DNA of 64,000 nt from Prostheceraeus crozeri (taxonomy: Eukaryota; Platyhelminthes; Polycladida; Euryleptidae). This document shows, one piece after another, positions 54,444 through 64,000 of this stretch (positions within the stretch are counted from its first letter, which is position 1; every line of letters begins with the position of its first letter). Position numbers and translations under genes: made by a program. Under the pieces are notes generated by a model that saw only the letters and a list, made by a program, of their open reading frames with translations, was not told where the DNA came from and ran no database searches. The DNA is taken from contig CAJQUW010010459.1 in assembly GCA_907163375.1 (NCBI GenBank), positions 1-64,000 on the forward strand, in the 5' to 3' direction.

Positions 54444-56216
54444 CAGGCCGGCCATAAAGTCACGCAGGATGTTCAAAACACCCTGTTCCTAGGCATTCTC
54501 ACCTATACAAATCCAAATACTGTGAATATATTCTCCTTATCATGGCAAATTGTCTGGTATCTCGCGATACCCCCTTGTACAAAGAACTTTGATAAAGATC
54601 TGCCTCAAGACAAGTACTGTATTTACGTCACTCAATCTATCTTCTAAGATATAATTCAACTCTTCATTTTTATTCAATTAAAGTTCTAGCATCTGATCCA
54701 AATGTCATTTTTGTGAATTGTGTTGAACTGATTTAATTATTCACTGCGAAATCAAGTCAGTGAAAGTCAGATTGAATAGTCATCACTTGCGGCGAAGAAC
54801 CGATCGAACACACGTGTAAACAAAAGAATGGATTTACCGACCCGTATAAAGTTAGTGAAATTTTATTATCAATCCAATTGCTCTCCAAAACAAGCATTAC
54901 GACTTTTTCGAAATGAAACTGGTATCAGGAATCCTCCTTGTTGTGAAACGACAGTTTCACGTCTCATCCAACGTTTCGAAACTACCGGCAGTGTTGAAGA
55001 TGAGCCCCGATGTGGACGCCCAAGAGTTTTCCGATGCCACAGTTCAGAAAGTTGAAGAAACTTTGACGGATTTGAAGAAGCGACACTCGCTAGGGGTGTG
55101 TAGCTCTACAAGAGTCGCAGCCAGCACTCAAGTACCGCAATCGACTGTCAAGAAAATTTTCCATGAGAGATTACATCTTCGACCATATCACATCCAAAGG
55201 TCCAAGAACTTAAGGAACTGACTATGAAAAGCGTTTACAATTCGCAAACCTCTTCACAGAGATGTGTGAGCGTGATCCAAGGTTCTTTGATTCGATCTTG
55301 TGGACTGATGAAGCTCATTTCTATTTGAATGGTTTGTGTTTGCAGAAATTGTGTTATTTGGGCCGCTTCTAATCCGCATGTGACTGTCTCATCATCTCTA
55401 CACCCAGAAAAGATAACCGTTTGGGGAGCTTTTACGTCAACAATGATTTTACCACCGTTCTTCTTTGATAGCAGTATTGACGGTGATTCCTATCTTGCTA
55501 TGCTCCAGAGTCATGTTGTTCCATTGCTGAAACAAAGGCGAATACTCTCTAAGACGACTTTCCAACAGGATGGAGCGCCTCCTCACATAAAGAGGTGCGT
55601 ATTATCTTCGGCAGCAGTTTCGGACAAGAATTATCAGCCGATGCTTTGATCGTCCATGCCTCCACGATCGCCTATCTGTCACCGGCGGATTCTGTTTTGG
55701 GTGCTCCAAAGCACAGAGTGTATCAAAGGTGTCCGACGACATTGGATAGCTTAGAGAGGCAATTTGTGAAAAATGAGCTCCATTTCCCCGTCAAATTGCG
55801 CAGAAAGTGAGAATATTCTGGTTCGTCTTGAAGAATTGAAACTTAACCAAGGTCGTCATATTGAGAATTCATAGACTGTACACATTTTGTTTGACTACAT
55901 TTATTTGTTAATGCTACCAATCAGTATTTCGAATAGAATACAAGTTGTTTTTCTTATAAAAACTTGCTCTGGAACACTATTTCTTGAATAAAGAGTTGAA
56001 TTATATCTTAGAAGAAAGATTGAGTGACGTAAATACAGTACTTGTCTTGAGGCAGATCTTTATCAAAGTTCTTTGTATTGTACAAGGGGATGTCGCGAGA
56101 TACCAGACAATTTGCCATGATAAGGAGAATATATTCACAGTATTTGGATTTGTATAGGTGAGAATGCCTGGGAACAGGGTGTTTTGAACATCCTGCGTGA
56201 CTTTATGGCCGGCCTG
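54444..56216 (+). mobile_element. Tc1/mariner-superfamily element with 223-bp TIRs and TA duplication
   Basis: Complete-ended 1,773-bp element starting CAGGCCGGCCATAAAGTCAC and ending in its inverse, flanked by TA on both sides. The terminal repeats (54,444-54,666 and 55,991-56,216) are long and about 95 percent alike by eye. The plus-strand transposase is broken into several frames: HTH (MDLPTRIKLVKFYYQSN) and CGRPRVF, LHLRPYHIQRSKNLR, then SILWTDEAHFYLNG with the first catalytic Asp, KITVWGAFTSTMILPPFFFD, TTFQQDGAPPHI with the second, and SPADSVLGAPKHRVYQ with the third acidic block. Non-autonomous now. Confidence 0.92.
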
Positions 56217-56219
56217 TAC

Positions 56220-56890
56220 TTGTTTGATGGTTGACTGGCTTCTTGTTTGAGACCTAAAGTGGAGTCTATCTATAGTTCTATAGTCATTGACTATTTTGAT
56301 GGGAAGGGGATGAGTAGAAAAGGTGTGTTGAAGCAAACCTATGTAGCAACGAGTAAGAATTTTCAGCATCTAAGGAAGAATGTCAAGATAAACTTCTGTT
56401 AGAAGTAGTCATCTAAGCTAAAATACTTAGTTACCGAACATTAGGGTTCCAAGTCTAGAGTTTTAGATTAAATAGTGTTAGTTTTAGATTAAAACAGCTT
56501 CCTGGGAATTTGGTACATAAAAATAATCGGGAATTCACGGAAATTGCAGGAGCCAGATTTCCGGCGAAGAAATAAAAAAAATTGAGAGCAAATCATTTTT
56601 TCATTCAAGCTCTCCATCCCCACGATGTTACAATCATATAATTTTCCTTCGTTATCACACAGATTGTCTAGAAAACTGCAGTATTCATATCTATCTTTCA
56701 TGAGTTGCGACTATCATATCTGATGAAATTGAGATTGAGGTATTAAAGCTCTTTGATGGCTGGCACTTTGGTAGTTACTCTTCACTATTCCCGAATCAAC
56801 TTTTGCGAAGATGGCTACGCAACGTGAAATACGGATATCTTCCTTACTTCTTTATATTTAAGCTAAAGGAGGTGAAAACAATGATAGGAA
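56220..56890. other. Intergenic stretch, nothing recognised
   Basis: Lies 5' of the ZNF839-like gene and of the Tc1/mariner element; no promoter could be identified. Confidence 0.4.
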
Positions 56891-56894
56891 AGAT

Positions 56895-57345
56895 CTAAAT
56901 CATGTTATAAGCAACAATTCGTTTCAAAAGCTGAAGTACATGATAACAATTAAATAAGGTACACATAGTAACTAGACTCAAATTAATTTACATTTGAAAA
57001 AAGCACCATCATGGTTAACTTGCTTATTCAAAGTGGGGTTGAGTTTTTTTATGTACATGGCTTCCAAAATATTTAGGTCATAAGTGTTGGGAGCTTGAGA
57101 TAGAATTTGAATGTTGGAAGATAGAGATTGAATGTTCTATCTCAAGCTCCCAACACTTATGATCTAAATATTTTGGAAGCCATGTACATAAAAAAACTCA
57201 ACCCCACTTTGAATAAGCAAGTTAACCATGATGGTGCTTTTTTCAAATGTAAATTAATTTGAGTCTAGTTACTATGTGTACCTTATTTAATTGTTATCAT
57301 GTACTTCAGCTTTTGAAACGAATTGTTGCTTATAACATGATTTAG
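56895..57345. mobile_element. Palindromic pair of Penelope-like tails, 211-bp arms
   Basis: Arms 56,895-57,105 and 57,135-57,345 are inverted copies with about one difference, separated by 29 bp. The right arm (+) encodes NTYDLNILEAMYIKKLNPTL followed by NKQVNHDGAFF, the terminal helix of a PLE GIY-YIG domain (EA-YIKK-PTLN), then about 120 bp of tail. The left arm encodes the same on the minus strand. Extremely truncated and very young. Confidence 0.85.
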
Positions 57346-57546
57346 TTCTTTATATTTATCTTGTGATTTTGACTAGGTAGTTATCCAGGAATAATTTTAA
57401 AAAAAGAACAAAGACATTAATTCAAATCATAGCTTGAGGGTAAAAGACGACATTATCCTGCATATTTAAGGTGTCTCTCATTAAAAGATAAGCAACGTCG
57501 AAGAATGCAAAAAATAGTCAAGTTTTGTGACGAACATAGCAAAAAC

Positions 57547-58327
57547 ATTTTTATTTTAATGGTTGAGGAAGAGCCAAGGTTTTAACGATGTTGTAATTTA
57601 ATTAAGGTATAATTAATTTCGGTTGCTATTCGGCAACCATCATCAGATAGAAGGAATTAAGCATAGACGCAAAAGTCATGAATTCAAATTTCACATTCAC
57701 ATAGGAAATAAGGGAGTAGACAAGAAATCTAGTAAAAACTATGTAACAAACTAGTAAAGCTATGTTAACAAACTTCACTAGGGAAAAGGAGGAATAGAAA
57801 CATGCGACAGATACTCGTAGTATTGGGCTACATCTTGCCAATAGTAATAGTAATTGATCTGACTAGAAATATTACTATCAAAATATACAAAATACATGCA
57901 TACAAAAGTAGAAAAGGAAGGTAATGTGAAAAATGACTTAATGACTATTGGTGAGATTCAGAAAAGATCGAACCACTAAATGAAGGGGAAGTCATTGTAG
58001 CAGTCTAATTCCGTTTTGTTGTTAATGATCGGCTTCCGTTTGTGAATGAGCATTGCTTCTCATAGCCGTAAATTGGCTTCATCTCGGTAATAGGCAAGAA
58101 TGGCAGTAGAAAAGTTGTATTTACATAGCTTCATACTTTTTACTAGATTTCTTGTCTAAACCTTTATTTCCTGTGTTAATGTAAAATTGAATTCATGACT
58201 TTTGTGTCTATGTTTAATTCCTTCTATCTGATGGTTGCCGAATAGCAACCGAAATTAATTATACCGTTAATAAATTACAACATCTTTGAAACCTTGGCTT
58301 TTCCTCAACCATGAAATAAAAATATGA
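57547..58327. mobile_element. Penelope-like 3' end with an inverted tail copy
   Basis: The minus strand near 57.95-58.11 kb reads EAMLIHKRKPIINNKTELDC, the end of a GIY-YIG domain, followed by tail sequence to about 57.55 kb. An inverted copy of that tail lies on the plus strand at about 58.13-58.33 kb. Shared arm blocks include GGTTGCTATTCGGCAACC and GCCAAGG. The two tails differ by several substitutions and small deletions, so the pair is older than the neighbour at 57.1 kb. Confidence 0.75.
57617..57646 (-). ncRNA. Hammerhead-like core in PLE tail
   Basis: Minus strand CTGATGA, one unpaired T, a perfect 6-bp stem GGTTGC/GCAACC with loop CGAATA, then GAAA. The inverted copy at 58,228-58,254 keeps the stem and GAAA but has lost four bases of the CTGATGAT core. 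Confidence 0.65.
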
Positions 58328-58689
58328 CTAGCCAAGACATCTTCAATCATAGCAAAAACAGTTGTAAAACTTAATTTGACCGACAGCTTCTTTAATGAAG
58401 CAGAGACACAATATTCCTCTAAAGAATGTTTTCCACATTAGTGATTAGTTATCTTTTTGAAGAATTCTCAACCCTAGCACAAAAATTGATGAAGCAAGGG
58501 CCTACTCAATGAAACAGGAAAAGAAATTAGATTTCTTTTAATGAATAAAAGTAAAAATATCAGATCTACATGCAGTATGTCTACTTAATATAAAATAGCT
58601 CCCATCAGAAACCTGTCTGTACGAGTCTTAAAAGAATCAACATAGTAATAATAGTTGAGTTGGAAAGAGTCAGGTGTCTAGATATAATA

Positions 58690-59560
58690 ACTTTTTTTCG
58701 AATGCACGAAATTTTTCGATTACCATCCAGTAATCATCTTCAGGTGCAAAAGACTAAGGTTAGTAAAAGTTTAAACTATAAGGAACTTGGGAATGATATT
58801 CACAGAGATGATATGATGACTTACAATGATTTGATATGAACAGGTTGTACTGGATTACATATCTTTACCAGTAGCAAAAATAAATTGACTTGACAGGATG
58901 GATTAATTCTATGCCCGATGATGTAGTAAAGAAATGATGAAGTCATTTGTAAAAATGGAAATCATGGTAGCTGTCAAGTTCTGTTCTTCTATTTACTATT
59001 GGTTAATATTTGTTAATGATGAATACTTCACGTGACCTCAAATTTCTGTTGTCATGATCGTGGACCAGAATGTCAATATTGATGTTGGATTGTTGTACTT
59101 TACACGTTTCAATATGTTTAAACACAGAAGATGAAGGGCTTGTGGCATGTTTTTTGAAGCGGGCGTGAAGAGGTCGCAATGTGACGCCAATATAAAATTT
59201 ATCACAATTGCTACACTGGATTTCGTAGATAATGTTATTTCGGTTGCATAATTTTCTGTCTCTCATTTTGCTGTTTGGTAAGAGAACATAGTTGCGTTGC
59301 ACTTGTTCCATTTCGTTTCAGTTGTTGACGAAGTGTTTTGCTGCGTCTTGTAAGTCGAACATTTAAGTTAATGTCTTTGAAAAACGAGAGTCAGTATCAT
59401 CTGAGATGTATGGGAAAGGGAAATATAGAACATTTTTATTCGTCCATTGATTGTCGTTTCGCTTTAGTTTTGCTGATTTCATTTCTGTTTTCGAAGATTT
59501 TATAATTTGTTCGTTATATCCAATTATACGTAAAAAATCGTCAAGCAACTGAAAAACATT
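58690..59560 (-). mobile_element. Penelope-like element, RT end plus GIY-YIG domain
   Basis: Minus strand: the frame near 59.36-59.56 kb carries NVLYFPFPYISDDTD, the conserved segment after the PLE reverse transcriptase. The next frame (59,003-59,311) is a full GIY-YIG domain, NIIYEIQCSNCDKFYIGVTL, RPLHARFKKH, SSSVFKHIETC, ending LRSREVFIINKY. About 300 bp of tail with a hammerhead-like core follows to about 58.7 kb. The two frames are offset, and the reverse transcriptase core is missing. Confidence 0.85.
58714..58743 (-). ncRNA. Hammerhead-like core in PLE tail
   Basis: Minus strand CTGAAGA, one unpaired T, perfect 6-bp stem GATTAC/GTAATC with loop TGGATG, then GAAAAA. Same layout as the other tails but with a different stem sequence, which is covariation-type evidence for the hairpin. 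Confidence 0.65.
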
Positions 59561-59800
59561 ATCTACGAAATCAGCTGCAACAATTGTGATAAATTTTGTA
59601 TTGGCGGTACCGTGCGAACTCTTCACGCCCGCTTCAAAGAACATACCACAAACCCTTCATCTTCTGTGTTTAAACATATTCAAACGTGTAAAGTACAGCA
59701 TTCCGACATCTATATTGACACTAGCTCAAATTGGCATTTTTACATCAAATCTTGCTTGCATTTTTCAGGATCGAGCATGGTAAATATTCATGCCCCGACC
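59560..59800 (+). mobile_element. Inverted Penelope-like GIY-YIG fragment
   Basis: The plus strand encodes EISCNNCDKFCIGGTVRTLH, ARFKEHTTNPSSSVFKH and CKVQHSDIYID, clearly the same family as the minus copy at 59.0-59.3 kb but diverged. It joins head to head with the RT segment of the minus copy near 59.55 kb, making a third inverted PLE arrangement within 3 kb. Confidence 0.8.
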
Positions 59801-59839
59801 GATACGAGAAATTTCAATATATTTTTTTCTTAAGCAAAA

Positions 59840-61270
59840 TATGTAACATTTGCATGCTTGCCATAAACGGAAGTATCGTAATGAGGTATTGAAATTAATT
59901 ATTTTCTTATTATGTAAGGAAAACAAAATATAAGCCAAAACTGCTGAGAAGAGCTTACTAACTTATTTTTCTCTTTATTTTACCAACCGGCCTTCTCAAG
60001 AGATGCAGACTTAACACGGTACAATAGTTATGGATTCGACTTTGAACAAGCTGGCCAGGTGATCGGCATTGAAGAACTTGAAAAATTTATAAGTATACTT
60101 GCACGATGACGGACTATCCGAATGTAAATCTCCCACCAACAGCATCGTTGCCTCTAATTTTCACAAGAAAGCTTGATAAACTTGGCTGACTATGAACAGA
60201 AACTTTATCAAAACGCATGTCTTACTAGCCGCTTCATTGGAAAGGTAGCTCCTAATAAAACGCTAGTGCTCACTATAAGATGCATTTCGCTTTCGATTGT
60301 GGCAAGAATTCGTTGAAATATTTGCGAGTTGAAATCCGCAAGCTGAGGAATCTAAAAGACTGTTGAGTGTTGCCGCATGTCGTAACAACAGTCGTTGAGC
60401 TGTCTCCACTCATCCCGCGCACTTCACATTTCTAGAATTCGAACTCGCTGTGCCTCGACTACTGCGGGTCTACCAGCAGTCGCTGACACTGGCTGTTTAA
60501 GTTGCATGATCAGAACGAACCTGGCTCACCGACTCGGTTCACCAGATAGACATCTTATACCAGTGACAATGTAAACGCGGGCTGCCAAAATCAGCACGCT
60601 GGGTGTTGCCATAATCTGACTCTTAGGCAAATCATAAGATGTCTTCCTCCAATCCGCCAAACTACTTATGTCATCAACGACTTCTACACGCTCCTCATCG
60701 GCCGCGAGACCTGCATCAAACTTGGAATGATTCCGACCACTTTTTCCTGACGTCGTAGAAGTCATACCGATAGAACACGATAACTCAACAATCACCGATA
60801 GTGAGGGATGTTTCCAGCAGAGCTGGATCCAGCAACATGATGGATTTGAATTTGTCATCATGCTACTGGAAATCTAGCAATAAATATTTTGGTAGACCAC
60901 ATGCAATAATAATTATAATTCAAACTAACTACAAGCCTAGTGAATGGTCTGTAATGAAGCTTGCTGACATTCAGTCCTTGTGGGTTTAAAATTTGCAAAT
61001 AATTGATGCCTTAACCATTGATAATGGATTGTATGCAGAACATTACTTTCAATAAATAGGGTGCCAGGTATTTGTCTTCAATTTGAAATTTTATTTGTGC
61101 AATTCATTAACATTGCGATACTGCAGAAAAGGTGCGCGCATTTTCGGAGGAAAATTTCCAGACTAATGAAAAAGATTCTTGACTCATCGATAATTCCAAT
61201 TTACCCTGATTAACCAAAAATTTGGTTTGATTAACCTAAGGGAAGAAAAAGCAACTGGGCTGTATTCGGC
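59840..61270. other. Intergenic stretch, nothing firmly recognised
   Basis: The 111-residue minus frame at 60,526-60,861 has a fairly normal composition but no recognised domain, and I leave it uncalled. Confidence 0.35.
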
Positions 61271-61299
61271 AATGACAGAGTCTGCCGACAGAAAGGAAT

Positions 61300-63170
61300 C
61301 ACTCAGATGACACTCCTATTTACAGATGAAAAGAAAAGTCGAAACATAGCAGACTACAGTCTGAAGAGAACATGAAAATATACAGCAGCGAGTGTAATTA
61401 AGTTCGAGAGGCGGTACGAGGCAAAATGAAATATGACTGCAGGAGAAGTACTGACTGATTGAGCAGAGTGCACAGAAGCAGAGACACGCCAAGCAAACTT
61501 GCTGATCAGAGATATCAGTACAAAATGGGAACCGAAGCGGCGATTTGCAAAAGATCACGATGGACACCTGTTACAGACATCCGAAGAGGGAGATGAGCTG
61601 ATTGCTGCCGAGACCCGCATACGTAGACGTATGATTATGACACCACAGTAGTGACAGAACTTGTAGCCATGGTGCGGCACTCCAAGACGACGACAGAAAT
61701 AGCGAAATACTCGGGATATCAAGTCGAAAATGCGACCAAGAAGGTAAAACCACTCAAGGCTCCCGGTACAGATGGAATCACAGGAAAGATGCTACATGCT
61801 GGTGGAGGAGAATTGGCAGAAGAGCTGCTCATTATGTGCATTCAAGCATCTGAAGAGAAAGCTCCTGATAAATGGAACAAGTCGGTTATAGTAACACTGC
61901 CAAAGAAAGATCTTAGTATCTGCAGGAACTACCGCACCTTATCTCTGGTAAACCACGTATGCAAAGTGTTCTTACTGATCATCCTAGAGTTTCTGAAAGC
62001 TTCTGTCGAGCCATTCCTGGTAGAAGAGACAAGCAGGCTTCCGTACAGACAGCAGCACTGTGCAAGATACTTGATAATGGTCTGCTTCATCGATTTCTCT
62101 GAGGCTTTCGGCAACATTCGGCAAGACGCCATGTGGGCAGAATTAAAATCATGCGGCGTGGATGCTGAGATTATCCACATTTTGAAGTATTTACTACAGT
62201 GCCAAGGCTGCAGTTATGTAGACTTGGAAATGAAACGGGTGACTGGTTCAGAAAAGGATTCCAGACAGGGCGATCCCCTGTGACCTGTTGTTTTACTTTG
62301 TATCAACGTGTGTTATAACAATGCGGCAAGAGTGTCAATTCAGGGAACTATCAACAACCTAAGCCTTGTCGATGATACAACACTTTCGGATAAAAGTTGT
62401 TGAGAACTGGATAATAACCTATGCTTCGCTTCTTCAGATGCATAACGATGTGGCCTTAAAATCAACAACGATAAAACGAAGGGATTAGAGATATTGGAGA
62501 CAAGTCAAAAAGCAGAACTTTCCGCAAACAGCAGTGTTATCGAAACAGTCCATAAGTTTACCTATCTTGGAATCACGATAAATGGCGAGGGATGTGTAAT
62601 GAAGCCCGTCAGCACATGGCATTCAGGACGTTAGCAGGTTTTGACAAAATATGGAGGAGTCACGTGATTACCGCAAGAACTATAATGCGCGGTGTTGCAA
62701 TCATGTGCTTCTAGCGTGCTGATGCTTACTTCGGAAATGTGGACGCTGAGAAAGACGGACAAGCGGCGTCTCGATGCCTTTGAGTTGCGGAGCTTCCGAA
62801 GGATTTTAGATGGATGAATCACCGCACCACCAATTATGGAACCATCTTACGACTTGTGTAGATGATTAATAAACGCAAAATGAGTCTGTTCAACCACTTC
62901 TGCTGCAGGAAAGATCATTGCCCAGTGAAGATCGTGATCTTTGGTATCGCGAATGGCAACAGTCGTAGAGCCGATGCATGATGTGCGGACTGACAGCATC
63001 AAAGGTTGGTGCGAAGCTTACCTACACATGATAGCTAGGAAGACACTGGCGGAAAATAACCTTACGCGCAATTGAGGACACCAACGAATGATTCGACCTC
63101 CTCGCAAATCAAGAGCATTGAGCAAAATTATTTAAGGGACCTGCAGTCTGTTTAGTTAGTAGTTCTAACC
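61300..63170 (+). mobile_element. RTE-like LINE, 5'-truncated, about 1.9 kb
   Basis: Non-LTR retrotransposon reverse transcriptase. The longest frame (61,651-62,283, 210 aa) has the RT block KAPGTDGITGKMLHAGG, then ICRNYRTLSLVNHVCKV, a CFIDFSEAFGNI segment (catalytic Asp region) and DSRQGDPL. Downstream frames carry SLVDDTTLSDKS (a VDD catalytic box), INNDKTKGLEI, KFTYLGITINGEG and MWTLRKTDKRRLDAFE, and decayed tail blocks follow to about 63.15 kb. Multiple stops and frame changes follow the first frame. The endonuclease domain is missing. Confidence 0.9.
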
Positions 63171-63179
63171 AGTGCATTA

Positions 63180-64000
63180 GAACTTTTTGGTGCAAATGAG
63201 TGAGGTTCTTAGTAGTTCACTAGTAAGCGAAGGAGCTCCGCAAACGGGATTTCCTAGTAACTGACACTGAAATGAACAAATATTTTTCAGTTCATAAAAC
63301 TGATGAACGAATTGATGTTTCTCAGTCTTACATTTACTATGGGAGAAATTAATTCTCACATCACTTTTCGCTGTTCAGACACAGACAGCCGTTTAGAGCA
63401 ACTTTCAGAAAAGTACGTACTTTCAGAAAGTACGCTGTTAATATTCGTGAATAATACAATGTAAATGAATAGATTAAAGATCAGACCAGACATAGAGTTT
63501 TAAGGTCATTTTAGCCGGCGCAGCGCCGCATAAGAATTTTCGTGAGCCGTATGAAATATTTCATAAATTTCTGCAAGGTGACAAATTTAAGACTGTGGCA
63601 AAGTTCCAAGTAATTATGGCCGATCAACTACTTGATGATTTAATAGTGTAGGGTTGCCATCCTAGATTTGGAATTGGACGGCTTCCTTGAAGTGGCAGTT
63701 TTGTGAATGTCAAAGTCGATTGGTGAGACAAAGGCAAATAAGGCACGGTTGTTTTCAAAATTGATAGAATGGCAAAGTGGGCTTATAAGAATGATGGACA
63801 CTGAAGAATACAGCCTCTTTGATTCTCAATGTGGTCAACGAGCGCCAAGTCCCACAATGTTCGTGCCTTTCAAAGTGAACAAAAAGGGAAGTGAGTGACT
63901 TGAGTGTTTCAGTTAAACTGAACGGCAGAGCGTAAAATTAAAATAAACAAGCGAACTGAGTGAGCTAAGTAAATGGTCTTATTCGAATGCACTGGTGCAC
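63180..64000. other. Right edge, nothing recognised
   Basis: No gene recognised. The 63-residue frame at 63,707-63,898 has no motif and may be chance. Confidence 0.35.

Noticed and set aside
56001-56369. 122-residue minus-strand ORF
   Set aside because: It runs through the right terminal repeat of the Tc1/mariner element and has no domain.
60526-60861. 111-residue minus-strand ORF as a gene
   Set aside because: Composition is plausible but there is no recognised motif, splice context or start support.

Overview
Repeat-rich, AT-rich metazoan nuclear DNA, most likely from a marine or other aquatic invertebrate. The reasons are spliced GT-AG exons of an animal zinc-finger gene, a Polinton, many Penelope-like element (PLE) fragments with GIY-YIG ends, RTE-like LINE ends, several Tc1/mariner and hAT relics, and long TA arrays. 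Nothing bacterial is present, and the exact phylum cannot be read from the sequence.

Layout. 1-12.1 kb: the right-hand part of a broken Polinton/Maverick (protein-primed polB, protease, capsid proteins, integrase, packaging ATPase, a RING protein), followed by a minisatellite and a Tc1/mariner relic to 13.26 kb. 13.9-15.0 kb: one intact single-exon host gene (-) with two GNAT acetyltransferase domains. 16-20.7 kb: mostly unassigned, with a hAT-type transposase relic. 20.7-54.0 kb: one host gene (-), a ZNF839 homologue (DUF4764-type C2H2 protein), which I could assemble from eight in-phase exons into an 848-residue protein. Its introns range from 56 nt to 16 kb and hold most of the mobile DNA: PLEs, LINE ends, a Tc1-like element, hAT elements, foldback elements and MITEs. 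54.4-56.2 kb: a complete-ended Tc1/mariner-type element just 5' of the first recognised ZNF839 exon. 56.9-59.8 kb: three consecutive PLE tail structures, each an inverted pair. 61.3-63.2 kb: an RTE-like LINE.

The most notable pattern is that PLE 3' ends occur repeatedly as inverted pairs. Two are near-perfect palindromes with arms of 559 and 211 bp, each with a 29-30 nt spacer. Several unrelated PLE tails carry the same structural core, CTGANGA, a covarying hairpin, then GAAA, which is the hammerhead ribozyme core known from this element class. The two host genes are otherwise independent: one is a likely small-molecule or amine acetyltransferase, the other a likely nuclear DNA-binding protein.
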